DNA of 53,627 nucleotides. Origin: Prevotella sp. (GTDB lineage: Bacteria > Bacteroidota > Bacteroidia > Bacteroidales > Bacteroidaceae). A model generated the notes under the pieces. That model was not told where the DNA came from and made no database searches. It saw only the letters and a list, made by a program, of their open reading frames with translations. A program made the translations under genes and the position numbers. The DNA lies in NCBI GenBank assembly GCA_024682415.1, contig JAIKZG010000016.1:1-53627 (forward strand), in the 5' to 3' direction. Shown here one piece after another: positions 7,855-16,278 of this stretch (position 1 is its first letter; the number at the start of each line of letters is the position of its first letter).

Positions 7855-9465
7855 ATGAAAAAATATATTCTTATCATGTCTGCGATGTTTGCGCTCTCTG
7901 CAAACGCGCAGAATCCGAAAGCCTCTATGGCTGATGTAAACGGAGTGAAAGACAACACCTACGACAGCCTTGCCGTGGCTCAGACAGCACGTCCTGTGCC
8001 TGGCTCTTCACGCAAGGGAAACAACCCTGTGCTCTTCCTAATAGGCAACAGCACAATGCGTAACGGCACTCGTGGCAACGGCAACAACGGACAGTGGGGC
8101 TGGGGATATTTCGCTCATGAATTTTTCGATTCTAACAAGATAACAGTAGAAAATCAGGCTCTCGGCGGAATGAGCAGCCGCACTTTCTACACCAAGCTGT
8201 GGGAACCTATCCGCAAGGCCATTCGCCCGGGCGACTATGTGCTTATCTCAATAGGACATAACGACAACGGACCTTACGACAGCGGACGCGCTCGCGCGAG
8301 CATTCCGGGAATAGGTTTCGACACGCTTCATGTTACCATTAAGGAGACAGGCGTAAAGGAAACGGTGTATTCCTATGGCGGCTATCTTCGCAAATTCATC
8401 GCCGATGTGCGCGAAATGGGCGGTAAGCCTATCCTCATGTCGCTCACCCCTCGCGATGCTTATGTAAACGGCAAGATTCAGCGTGTGGACAAGACTTTCG
8501 GACTGTGGGCACGACAGGTGGCGGCAGCAGAGAATGTGCCATTCGTAGATTTGAATGAGATTTCAGCCACCAAGCTCGACAACTATGGCGTTTGGAAAGA
8601 GAAATATCATTTCTACACCGACCATATCCACACAAGCAAGTTTGGAGCTATAATGAACGCTCGCTCGGCAGCGGAAGGCATTGCCATGAGCACAGACAAG
8701 CAGCTCGACGCTCTGAAAAAGATGCTGATAAACGTGAAACCCGAAACTTACGACGTGAAGCCGGGCGGTCGCCCAGTAGTGTTCATCACCGGCGACAGCA
8801 CCGTAAAGAATGCCGACAAGGAGAAAGACGGCATGTGGGGCTGGGGAGCATTCGCAGCCGAAATTTTCGACACCACAAAGATTGCCTGCGTAAACGCTGC
8901 CAAGGCAGGTCGTTCTTGCCGCACCTATCTTAATGAAGGACGTTGGGACAAGGTTTACAACAGTCTGAAACCGGGCGATTACGTTCTCCTGCAGTTCGGT
9001 CACAACGACATCGGCCCTATCGACAGTCAGAAGGAGCGTGGCGAGATAGCATGCACGGGCGACACCTCTCATGTGTATCATTGCAAGAGCGATGGTCATT
9101 ACGAAGTGGTCTACAGCTTTGGTTGGTATCTCCACAAGTTCATTCAGGACTGCTATGAGAAAGGCGCTCACCCTATCATCGTTTCGCTTACTCCGCGCAA
9201 CGAGTGGAAGGACGGCAAGATAGAGCGTCGCAACGACACCTACGGCAAATGGTATCGCGAGGTGGCACAGGAAACAGGCTGCCCATTCCTCGACCTGCAC
9301 AACATCTCTGCCGATGATTTCGACAAGATGGGGGCAAAGAAGGCAAAGGCTTATTTCAACCACGACCACACCCACTCTTCGCTCACCGGTGCGCGCCATT
9401 CAGCGAAGTGCATAGCAAAGGGATTGAAAGCAATGAAAAGCCCTTTGAGCAATTATTTGAAATAA
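7855..9465 (+). CDS. Tandem double-SGNH acetylesterase (two CE12-like domains)
   Basis: A 536-residue exported protein whose signal peptide ends ANAQ. It contains two homologous SGNH hydrolase domains in one chain. Domain one (~60-285) has Ser66 in IGNSTMRNG, IGHNDNG and TDHIH; domain two (~305-530) has Ser315 in TGDSTVKN, FGHNDIG and NHDHTH. Both also share GDYVL, a YSxGxYLxKFI segment and LTPR. All catalytic residues are present in both halves, so both should be active. Single-domain enzymes are the norm for this family. It starts 16 nt after the previous esterase and closes the operon, with a strong terminator behind it. Confidence 0.88.
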   Translation: MKKYILIMSAMFALSANAQNPKASMADVNGVKDNTYDSLAVAQTARPVPGSSRKGNNPVLFLIGNSTMRNGTRGNGNNGQWGWGYFAHEFFDSNKITVENQALGGMSSRTFYTKLWEPIRKAIRPGDYVLISIGHNDNGPYDSGRARASIPGIGFDTLHVTIKETGVKETVYSYGGYLRKFIADVREMGGKPILMSLTPRDAYVNGKIQRVDKTFGLWARQVAAAENVPFVDLNEISATKLDNYGVWKEKYHFYTDHIHTSKFGAIMNARSAAEGIAMSTDKQLDALKKMLINVKPETYDVKPGGRPVVFITGDSTVKNADKEKDGMWGWGAFAAEIFDTTKIACVNAAKAGRSCRTYLNEGRWDKVYNSLKPGDYVLLQFGHNDIGPIDSQKERGEIACTGDTSHVYHCKSDGHYEVVYSFGWYLHKFIQDCYEKGAHPIIVSLTPRNEWKDGKIERRNDTYGKWYREVAQETGCPFLDLHNISADDFDKMGAKKAKAYFNHDHTHSSLTGARHSAKCIAKGLKAMKSPLSNYLK

Positions 9466-9490
9466 TCTTCCATAATTGTTAATATATAAT

Positions 9491-9529
9491 GAGCGGCATT
9501 CTCGTCATGGGAATGTCGCTCTTTTTTTT
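9491..9529 (+). terminator. Rho-independent terminator
   Basis: An 11-bp stem (9491-9501 with 9511-9521, one G-U pair) and a 9-nt loop are followed by eight or nine T. It ends the rhamnogalacturonan operon. Confidence 0.9.
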
Positions 9530-9625
9530 GCACAATCGTTTGCACAGAAACGATACTTTTTTGAGTTCTATTTGCATAATCTGTTACAAAAAAGCGTTAC
9601 CTTTACCGACAAAAATTAATAACAA

Positions 9626-10507
9626 ATGAAAAAACTCAGCTTAATCTTATTGCCGTTACTGATGGCTATATACGTCGTTTCGTGCAAAAATCAGGAGAAT
9701 AAAAATTATCAAGGCTACGCCAAAAGCGAGCTTGGCAAAGTGTATTACGAAACGGAGGGCAACGGCAAGAGCACCGTTATCTTCGTTCATGGCTTGGGCT
9801 GCGACCTTAACAGCTGGAAAGAGCAGCGAGGCAAGGTAGAGGGCGCAAAAGAGATATTTCTCGACCTACCTGGCTTTGGAAACAGCGACAAGCCAAAGGC
9901 GGAATACACACTGGAAGCATTTGCCAAGAGCGTTATCAGCGTGATGGACGAAACTAACACCGACAAAGCCGTTCTCGTGGGGCATAGTCTCGGCACTGCC
10001 GTCTGCCGTGAGGTAGCGCTTCTCTATCCCGACAGGGTTAAGAGTTTGGTAGATGTTGATGGCGTGTATTGTCTTTACCCTAACGACACCACTTCAGCCG
10101 AATACAAGGAATACGAAAAAGCTGTAAATGGCTTCGCAGGCAGCTTCAACGTTCCCGACGTGTCGGGCATATTCAAAGCCTTTGTAGGCTCTTTGGCTGG
10201 CCCTCATACACCGAAGGCAGTCAGCGACTACGCCATGAGCACCATGCCCAAGACGAAGAACTATGTGGCAGCCTCAACGATGAAGAATCTCATAAAGAAG
10301 AAGTACTGGACAGGCGCGAAGATTTCTTGCCCGGCTCTTATCATCTGCACGAAGAACTCAGGCCTCATGCCAGACAACCGTGAGCGCATGCAGGCTCTCT
10401 ATCCTAACATGAAATATCATGAGCTTGACTCATGCGGTCATTTCATCATGATAGAGGAGGCAAAGTGGTTTAACAAAGAGCTGAATGATTTTATCAAGAA
10501 GCATTGA
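9626..10507 (+). CDS. Lipoprotein alpha/beta hydrolase
   Basis: A 293-residue protein with a lipoprotein signal (hydrophobic run, then VVSC at residue ~20 followed by KNQENKN), so it is probably membrane-anchored. The alpha/beta hydrolase fold shows the oxyanion-hole HGLG (55-58), LPGFGNSDKP, the nucleophile elbow GHSLG with Ser121, and the catalytic His272 in CGHFIMIEE. The substrate cannot be predicted. The gene is monocistronic, between two terminators. A weak promoter-like TTTG/TACCTTTA pair with an over-long spacer lies upstream. Confidence 0.85.
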   Translation: MKKLSLILLPLLMAIYVVSCKNQENKNYQGYAKSELGKVYYETEGNGKSTVIFVHGLGCDLNSWKEQRGKVEGAKEIFLDLPGFGNSDKPKAEYTLEAFAKSVISVMDETNTDKAVLVGHSLGTAVCREVALLYPDRVKSLVDVDGVYCLYPNDTTSAEYKEYEKAVNGFAGSFNVPDVSGIFKAFVGSLAGPHTPKAVSDYAMSTMPKTKNYVAASTMKNLIKKKYWTGAKISCPALIICTKNSGLMPDNRERMQALYPNMKYHELDSCGHFIMIEEAKWFNKELNDFIKKH

Positions 10508-10537
10508 TAATGCGAAATATCAACTAAATAGTATAAT

Positions 10538-10566
10538 CCTCACGGTCGAAAGCCGTGGGGATTTTT
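10538..10566 (+). terminator. Rho-independent terminator
   Basis: An 8-bp stem (10538-10545 with 10553-10560, one G-U pair) and a 7-nt loop are followed by ATTTTT, behind the alpha/beta hydrolase. Confidence 0.8.
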
Positions 10567-10611
10567 CATTATAAACCAGAGAAATCTTTTATCACAAAAT
10601 CATATAAAAAC

Positions 10612-10642
10612 AAAAAAAAGAGAACTACCGAAGTAATTCTCT
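10612..10642 (-). terminator. Terminator of tRNA-Asn
   Basis: On the minus strand a 10-bp stem (10633-10642 with 10619-10628, one U-G) is closed by a UUCG tetraloop and followed by a run of U. It begins only 4 nt after the tRNA 3' end. Confidence 0.85.
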
Positions 10643-10646
10643 TTTT

Positions 10647-10722
10647 GCGCTTCAAGATGGGCTTGAACCAACGACCCCCTGATTAACAGTCAGGTGCTCT
10701 AACCAACTGAGCTATTGAAGCA
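10647..10722 (-). tRNA. tRNA-Asn (anticodon GTT)
   Basis: The minus strand folds as a cloverleaf of 76 nt. The acceptor 10716-10722 pairs with 10648-10654 (the first pair is U-G). The D-loop AGCTCAGTTGGTTAGAGC is clear, and the anticodon loop CTGTTAA lies between CCTGA and TCAGG with GTT at 10685-10687. The T-loop is GGTTCAAGCC. CCA is not encoded. It stands alone with its own promoter and terminator. Confidence 0.95.
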
Positions 10723-10759
10723 TTTTGTTTAGCAATTTGTTGTTCCTTAATTGCGAGTG

Positions 10760-10791
10760 CAAAGGTAAGGCATTTATTCGTTACCTCCAAA
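10760..10791 (-). promoter_or_regulatory. Promoter of tRNA-Asn
   Basis: Minus-strand TTTG (10788-10791), a 20-nt spacer and TACCTTTG (10760-10767) fit the Bacteroidetes consensus exactly, about 38 nt before the tRNA. Confidence 0.85.
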
Positions 10792-10972
10792 TTTTCCGAG
10801 CATTTTTTTCATATTTTCTCGAAAAAAAATGATTTTACCCGTTTCGCGCGCGAACATTATAATATATATAGGGGATGCAAAAGCTAAGCATGAAATAAAA
10901 AATGGATTGGGCTGACGAAAGACTGTGCATCACGAAAAATGAAGCGAAGCAATAATAAAATTGCTAATCGGC

Positions 10973-11003
10973 TTGTATGGCAGAAGGATTTTTAGTAAAT
11001 TTG
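10973..11003 (+). promoter_or_regulatory. Promoter reading into the 42-bp repeat array
   Basis: TTG (10973-10975), a 20-nt spacer and TAAATTTG (10996-11003) form a good match to the phylum consensus. Transcription would start near 11009 and run into the repeats; no annotated gene follows directly. The 180 nt between this and the tRNA promoter show nothing recognisable. Confidence 0.55.
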
Positions 11004-11086
11004 TAGATGCGGAATGTGGCGTAGGAATAGCATTGCCATGTGATTTTGCCCCTATGCTGCCAAGCTGACCAAGCGCAACCGCCCTG

Positions 11087-11381
11087 CGGATTTCTCACTG
11101 CTTATTCTGCGAAAGAAATGCCATGCGAACGGCTTTATCAACGCTGAGCGAAGTTCAGAGCAAGGCGAATTCGGAATTGTCATTGCTGAAATGGTTTGCG
11201 GAAGACAATCAATCGGAATTGTAGCGACTGACAAGACTTTAAGAAGCAAAACATTCGGATTTCTCAAAACTGACCGAACTTCAAAACGAAAAGCACTCGA
11301 ATTTCTCAAAACTGACACAACTTTTAGATTAGAATCAGACGGATTTATCACTGCTGATAATTCCGCCTACAACGAGAAAAT
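11087..11381 (+). repeat. Degenerate 42-bp tandem repeat array (about 7 copies)
   Basis: A CGGA-type start recurs at 11087, 11130, 11172, 11214, 11256, 11298 and 11340: steps of 43 and then exactly 42. Because 42 is 14 codons, one plus frame reads repeated 14-residue units with a [G/E]-[F/I]-[I/V/L]-x-[T/A]-[D/E] core (for example FGFLKTDRTSKRKA and LEFLKTDTTFRLES). That frame is open from 11044 to the stop at 11391. The only in-frame ATG near the promoter (11014) meets a TGA at 11041. The array is therefore either non-coding repeat DNA or a broken repeat-protein gene. Confidence 0.75.
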
Positions 11382-11405
11382 GCGCCTTTAAAAAATATTT
11401 TGCCC

Positions 11406-11423
11406 TATTTTCCATGGAAAATA
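11406..11423. promoter_or_regulatory. 18-bp perfect palindrome, possible operator
   Basis: TATTTTCCATGGAAAATA reads the same on both strands. It lies ~35 bp before a -7-like TAACTTTG (11458-11465) that could serve the gene at 11701. No regulator for it is identifiable. Confidence 0.4.
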
Positions 11424-11700
11424 CTATAAACCGACTTCTTAAATAGGGAGTTTTTCCTAACTTTGCGTCAAAATGAAATTAATCATTCGGCATGACGGCA
11501 GAAAATGTCTTATTTCTCAATTTTAAATGAGCATTTTCTCATGACAAAGCGACATTTTTCTTTTAAAGATAAGGAAAATCTGCGGAAAATTCTCTTTTTC
11601 AACATTGAAGATGGGATTTGACAGTAAGAAATTCCATTTCCGAAAACGAAAAAGGACATTTTCCAGCCGACAATGCGAAAAATAAACTGATAACAAGGAT
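11424..11700. other. AT-rich stretch without a recognised gene
   Basis: It holds a possible -7 box (11458-11465) and short recurring GACATTTT/CATTTTC words but no supported open frame. If the box is real, the gene at 11701 has a leader of about 230 nt. Confidence 0.4.
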
Positions 11701-12465
11701 ATGAAGAAGGAAAAGGACGAAAACAAAATAGAAAACGCGCATTTATCCCGACTTACCAACGCTGATCATTGCGAACTGACATATAAACTCATGATGGCGC
11801 TGGATTCTGACAATGAAAACGTGCCCAATCTGAAAGATTACATCAAAAAATTTGTGGAAGCGGCAAAAAAGGAGCAATATATAGATTTTGACACCACGAG
11901 AAGCAATCCTTATACTAAGGAAAACGCCGAGCTCGACATGAAGCGATATAAGGACGCTGTGGCGCTGAGGGAAATTCTGCGTTCGCTCTCGAAGACTTCG
12001 CTGCGGATAGCGGAAAAGGCGAAAAAGGAATATGAATTCCTGAAGAAAGTGAAGCTCGACATTCATTGCCCATATAATGAGCGCGACAGGCAGATGGAAG
12101 AGTTTATCGACCGCATGGTAGGCCACGGCACGTTTATTCAAGACTTGGGACTAAAGGATTTGTATAAGGAGATTATCGACTTAAATTACAAATGCAAGCG
12201 CATCTCTATGAAAAAAGAACTCGAGGCGAATGAGGGTGGACGCAGGCAGTACACTGTGGCGCGCGCCGCTACCGACGAGGCGTATTATGAAATGGTAAAC
12301 CGCCTGCATGCTTACTGCATCGTGGCAGACAACAAGGCAGATGATGAATACGTGAAGCTGCGCAAGATTATCAACGGCGTCATACGCCGCTTCTTCTCCG
12401 AGAAGAAGCGAGTGGAAGCCATAAGAGCGCATTACGCGAAGAAAAAGGAGGGGGATGAGCAGTAA
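11701..12465 (+). CDS. DUF6261-like cytoplasmic protein
   Basis: A 254-residue, very Lys/Glu-rich and apparently all-helical protein without signal peptide or membrane segments. After a charged N-terminus it has HLSRLTNADHCELTYKLM, the opening typical of the Bacteroidales DUF6261 family; those genes are commonly found near repeats or mobile regions and have no known role. Two further helical blocks (~75-130 and 160-250) have coiled-coil character. It is convergent with the licD gene and shares a strong bidirectional terminator with it. Confidence 0.6.
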   Translation: MKKEKDENKIENAHLSRLTNADHCELTYKLMMALDSDNENVPNLKDYIKKFVEAAKKEQYIDFDTTRSNPYTKENAELDMKRYKDAVALREILRSLSKTSLRIAEKAKKEYEFLKKVKLDIHCPYNERDRQMEEFIDRMVGHGTFIQDLGLKDLYKEIIDLNYKCKRISMKKELEANEGGRRQYTVARAATDEAYYEMVNRLHAYCIVADNKADDEYVKLRKIINGVIRRFFSEKKRVEAIRAHYAKKKEGDEQ

Positions 12466-12480
12466 CCCTCGCCACACTAA

Positions 12481-12522
12481 AAAAGGCAGACATCGTGCGT
12501 TTATTCACGATGTCTGCCTTTT
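12481..12522. terminator. Bidirectional terminator between convergent genes
   Basis: A perfect 13-bp stem (12485-12497 with 12506-12518) extended by A/T pairs has an 8-nt loop and is flanked by A and T runs. It can act for the DUF6261-like gene and for licD. Confidence 0.9.
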
Positions 12523-12547
12523 TAATATGCTATTCGGAGAATGAGGA

Positions 12548-13465
12548 TTAGCCTTTTATCTTCTTCCACAGGCGAGTGAGAGCCGAACGGCGGAACTTGC
12601 GCCTAACCTCGGGCAACACTTCCTTATAGCTGCGCTCCGTGTCGAAAACCACCTCGCCATGACAATTGGGCGCCATGATAGGGGTCATATAGTCGTCGCC
12701 AAACTCCGTTCTCAGGAAGTCGTCGTAACGCTTTGGCACAGGCACTTTGATATTCTCAAAATCAAGATAAATGGTTTCGTCGAAGATGTGGCGATCGAAG
12801 ATTTTGCCAAGCTCCTCCACCCTTTCGCTCTTGTCGAAATCAAACTCACGCATGAGTTCATCGATGCGCTTGTAGATATTCGTCCAGCCATATTTCTTCA
12901 CCGCTCTGCGCGACTTTATCTGGCGGAACACCTGACCTATTCTGCCCGATGATATGAGATGAAGATTCTTCGCCTTAAGGAACTTCGTAATCTTCACGCC
13001 CTCCTTCAAATTCTGCCACAGCTTGCTCTCGTCCTCAGGCACGCCCTCTACTACGAAGATGTCGATGAAAATGCCCTGATTGTAAGGTTGGAAGCTGTCG
13101 GAAGGGCGTATGCCTGCCGTGTTGCTGTTGCGGAACTGAGCGTGATTGCGGAAATAGTCGATGTCGCTGTAGCCCGTCTGGAGGAAATAAGGGGCTTCAA
13201 ACTGGCTGTTGCCCAATTCCAACATTCTGTCGTAGTCGGGGCGCGGCATGCACACGTCTACATCGTCGTCCCAAGGAATGAATCCTTTGTGGCGCACCGC
13301 TCCGAGCATTGTGCCACCCTCTACCCAGCAGCGCAGATTATTCTTCTCGCAAAACTCCAGGAAGCGGCGAAGCAAATCGGTTTCCACCGCCCATATCTTT
13401 TTCATTTCTGCTGAAACATGGTATCCACATCGTGTTTCAGGCTCAAGATTAAAATCTGTAATCAT
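12548..13465 (-). CDS. LicD-family phosphotransferase, candidate AEP transferase
   Basis: A 305-residue cytoplasmic protein with the LicD signature: WVEGGTMLGAVRHKGF then IPWDDDVDVCM, with the metal-binding acids at 66-70. LicD proteins transfer a phosphoamino-alcohol or phosphonate head group from a CMP-activated donor to a sugar (LicD itself uses CDP-choline). It is the last gene of a five-gene run that follows the AEP synthesis and activation genes, so the likely donor here is CMP-AEP; this is inferred from context. It starts 35 nt after the acyltransferase and ends at a strong bidirectional terminator. Confidence 0.85.
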   Translation of the reverse strand: MITDFNLEPETRCGYHVSAEMKKIWAVETDLLRRFLEFCEKNNLRCWVEGGTMLGAVRHKGFIPWDDDVDVCMPRPDYDRMLELGNSQFEAPYFLQTGYSDIDYFRNHAQFRNSNTAGIRPSDSFQPYNQGIFIDIFVVEGVPEDESKLWQNLKEGVKITKFLKAKNLHLISSGRIGQVFRQIKSRRAVKKYGWTNIYKRIDELMREFDFDKSERVEELGKIFDRHIFDETIYLDFENIKVPVPKRYDDFLRTEFGDDYMTPIMAPNCHGEVVFDTERSYKEVLPEVRRKFRRSALTRLWKKIKG

Positions 13466-13500
13466 TTATATTTTGTTTCTTTTTCGTTATTCTAAAAAAA

Positions 13501-14526
13501 CTATCTTATCTTTCTTTTTCCCACCAAAATAGGGATATATTTCTCCACCAAATATGTAATCGGAATAAACAGCATGAGGATTACAAACGAAGCCACGAAA
13601 GTGATCAGCGGATGGAGCAACGACTCCTGCGAAGCAAACACGGCAATGAGCTTGCGGAAAGGGTGGATGAAATCGTATTGAAAGCCGAGCACCAACAATC
13701 CGCCTATCGCCAATATTCTGTTTGCCTTGAAATTATATTCGCCAAGCGACATGGAAATTAGCATAAAAGCCAAAATCGCAGCAAAGGCTATGCCATAAAA
13801 TAGGAATATGTTGCTGCCGTAGCTGCCCTCATACATATATGCAGTGCCGTTCCATGAAGAAGCGAAATACACCGATATGAGCAGCAGAAGGCTTGCGCAA
13901 AGGCAAACGATTTTATTACCACTGAAAAGGCCATCGAGCTTCATCGTCTTCTCATATTCTATTCCAGCCACGAAGAAAGGCAGGGCAAGGAATGCATTGC
14001 CTATTGCCCACTGCATATCAGCCATGGCCGACGAAGCATAGAAATAAGCAGCAACGGCAGAAAGCACTGCTACAATGGCGTTGGCTATATGCCCGAAGCT
14101 AAGCGCCTTTGACTGAAGCAAAAGTTTCAGAATAAAGAGCGTGTAGACAAACCACAGGAGCTTCGCTCCAGGCGCTCCGTTATATGTGTGGAAGCCACAA
14201 ACGATGCCGATAACGGAATCAAAAGCTCCGCCGTCGAGGTGCTTAAAGATGTAAGCCACGGCTTTCACCAAGCATATTATGACATAAGGAATGATAAGCG
14301 TGCGCAAATTCTTTTTAAGAAAAGCGCCCCACGAGCTTTCTCTCCTTGCCAGCATTCCGCTGAGAAAGAAGAATACCGGCACATTGAATGAATAAACAAA
14401 CGATGTGAAAGCATAAGGGAAGAAATGTCCCCACACAATCATCGCCATGGAAAGATTGCGCAGCCAGTCTATCCACACATAATAATTACGTTTAGGCATG
14501 GCAGTAACGGCAATGTCTTGATTCAT
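13501..14526 (-). CDS. Membrane acyltransferase, family 3
   Basis: A 341-residue polytopic protein with about ten hydrophobic segments. The N-terminal YVWIDWLRNLSMAMIVWGHFF contains the [R]-x(n)-H motif of the acyltransferase-3 family, and FNVPVFFFLSGML is the second family hallmark. These enzymes O-acetylate (or succinylate) sugars of LPS, capsule or exported glycans at the inner membrane. Its start overlaps the stop of the GT10 gene by 4 nt (ATGA), so the two are translationally coupled and the acyl group probably goes on the same glycan. Confidence 0.88.
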   Translation of the reverse strand: MNQDIAVTAMPKRNYYVWIDWLRNLSMAMIVWGHFFPYAFTSFVYSFNVPVFFFLSGMLARRESSWGAFLKKNLRTLIIPYVIICLVKAVAYIFKHLDGGAFDSVIGIVCGFHTYNGAPGAKLLWFVYTLFILKLLLQSKALSFGHIANAIVAVLSAVAAYFYASSAMADMQWAIGNAFLALPFFVAGIEYEKTMKLDGLFSGNKIVCLCASLLLLISVYFASSWNGTAYMYEGSYGSNIFLFYGIAFAAILAFMLISMSLGEYNFKANRILAIGGLLVLGFQYDFIHPFRKLIAVFASQESLLHPLITFVASFVILMLFIPITYLVEKYIPILVGKRKIR

Positions 14527-15521
14527 TGTATTTTATTTTTTAGTTTATAATAGTTTCTTCCTATGGTGTGGAGATACAGATTATGCAGATTAAAGAAATG
14601 AGAGGCTGGCTGAATAGTTGCCTCGCCCGATGTTTCCTTATCAGATATTGCCGAGCAGATGTCGGCAAGCTGCGTAAACATATTGTATTTGTCGAGCGTA
14701 AGCGTTTTGGCGCGCTGCAACACCTCACTGCTATTCTCAAATGTTTCTGCCTTGATTACCTTTTCGATAATCGCCACAGCCTCATCAAAACGGCGAATGT
14801 CAATCTTAGTAAGACTTCCCTCGGGATAATAGCTGCTCACATTTTTGCAACCATGATAAAGAGGATAAGTGCCTGCGAGGAAGCAGTCGCTCAGCTTCTC
14901 CGTCCAATAATAATCGGTGCTGCTGTTTTCTATCACGATGTGGTATTTATAAGGCGCGAGCACGTCCCATTTATCGCCGAAAGAATGGAAGCCATGCCCG
15001 AACACGTCTACCTTGTCGCCATACTTTGCCATGAGCTTCTCCACAAAGCGTATGCGGTCGATATGTCCCTGAGTGAAAGCCTTGGTGCTCGTGATTACTG
15101 AAATGAGCTTCGTCTTTTCCGGCTGAGCGCGTTTCAATGAATCATAATCAAGAGGGAACTTAACTCCCTGGGGAGTCTTGTCCACACCCACAAACCACGG
15201 CAGGATAGCCGGAGTGTAAACCACATTGTCGCCCTTTATCTCAGGCTGACATGAGCACACCACGCCAAACTGCTCGCAATATCCCTTAGGATAGGCCAAC
15301 ACGCTGTATGGCTCGCCCGTGATAAGAACGGTGCGCGATTTTGGCACGCCAAGCGCAGTCTTTCTGCGCAGTCCCTTGCCAAACACCACCACATAATCTG
15401 GCTTACATGAATAGTCGTTTATATAAAACTCGTAGTTTCCGCACAATGATATGTTTTTTCCGCCCGGCAACTGTCGGCAGCTGATAAAACTGTCACGCGT
15501 TACGATTAGTATCTTTTTCAT
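14523..15521 (-). CDS. Glycosyltransferase family 10 (alpha-1,3/4-fucosyltransferase-like)
   Basis: A 332-residue protein. The GT10 core lies in the second half: FGHGFHSFG, then YKYHIVIENSSTDYYWTEKL and DCFLAGTYPLYHGC, with the conserved E-N-S-x(5)-YxTEK-like donor block and the PxY/PLYHG loop. Bacterial members transfer L-fucose from GDP-fucose to GlcNAc of surface glycans; some relatives use other GDP-sugars. The first ~130 residues are a less conserved acceptor domain. Both ends overlap neighbouring genes by 4 nt. Confidence 0.82.
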   Translation of the reverse strand: MKKILIVTRDSFISCRQLPGGKNISLCGNYEFYINDYSCKPDYVVVFGKGLRRKTALGVPKSRTVLITGEPYSVLAYPKGYCEQFGVVCSCQPEIKGDNVVYTPAILPWFVGVDKTPQGVKFPLDYDSLKRAQPEKTKLISVITSTKAFTQGHIDRIRFVEKLMAKYGDKVDVFGHGFHSFGDKWDVLAPYKYHIVIENSSTDYYWTEKLSDCFLAGTYPLYHGCKNVSSYYPEGSLTKIDIRRFDEAVAIIEKVIKAETFENSSEVLQRAKTLTLDKYNMFTQLADICSAISDKETSGEATIQPASHFFNLHNLYLHTIGRNYYKLKNKIQ

Positions 15522-16276
15522 TTCTTTTTATGTTTAAACATGGCTGTAAACCTTTTGCGTCTTATCCAACGCCTATCGTGCTGCTGCTTCACTCTTACGG
15601 CTTCGACGTAATCCTCCTCGCTCCATTTTCTTTCTTCGGCATAAGCCTTCAAAACGAAACGATATACATCGGTGAGCCACCAGAAGAGGGTGAGATTTTC
15701 CATGCACTCCGCCTTTGGCACACTGCCCTCATAGAAGCGCATGCGGTTTACGTCGATGAGCTGAAAATCATATTCTCCGTCGGCAATCTTTTTATAGATT
15801 ACGTTTGTTGGGTTTAAATCCTTATGGAGCACTCCGCTCTCGTGCAGGCGTGCCACAAATCTGGCGTAGCTCATGGCGAGTTTCTCGTCAAACGACTCAG
15901 AATCTATCAGCGGAGTTTTAATATCCTCGTAATCAGTGTATTCGCAGACATAATAAATATCTGAAAGCAACATTCCTTTCTTAAATGCAACGTATGCAAC
16001 TGGTTTCGGCGTGCAGAAGCCTTTTTCGAGCAAAGCCATTGCGTTGTGGTAAGACCTGTAAGCCTTATCCTTGCGAAAGAAAGTGTAGACGATTTGCTTA
16101 AAGAAATCCATTTTTCTGAATCTCTTTATCACGATGTCGCGCCCCTCTACGGTGGCACGTCTTATCTTGTTGCGACCGTTGAAAATCAGCCTGCCCACAC
16201 CATCGAAATTCTCAGGCAGACATTCCACAAAATGGCGCAACGACTCGTATTCGGGATTTAATTCTATGTTTCGCAT
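15518..16276 (-). CDS. LPS core kinase, WaaP/Kdo-kinase family
   Basis: A 252-residue protein-kinase-like fold with all catalytic residues in place: Lys51 in VIKRF, the catalytic loop HKDLNPTNV (His151, Asp153, Asn158) and the metal-binding Asp175 in LIDVN. Such kinases phosphorylate Kdo or heptose in the inner core of LPS at the cytoplasmic face. It is sandwiched between GT2 (2 nt gap) and GT10 (4 nt overlap), which ties this operon to LPS core rather than to a classical capsule. The gene at 4413 is a diverged paralogue lacking the acids. Confidence 0.85.
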   Translation of the reverse strand: MRNIELNPEYESLRHFVECLPENFDGVGRLIFNGRNKIRRATVEGRDIVIKRFRKMDFFKQIVYTFFRKDKAYRSYHNAMALLEKGFCTPKPVAYVAFKKGMLLSDIYYVCEYTDYEDIKTPLIDSESFDEKLAMSYARFVARLHESGVLHKDLNPTNVIYKKIADGEYDFQLIDVNRMRFYEGSVPKAECMENLTLFWWLTDVYRFVLKAYAEERKWSEEDYVEAVRVKQQHDRRWIRRKRFTAMFKHKKK

Positions 16277-16278
16277 TT

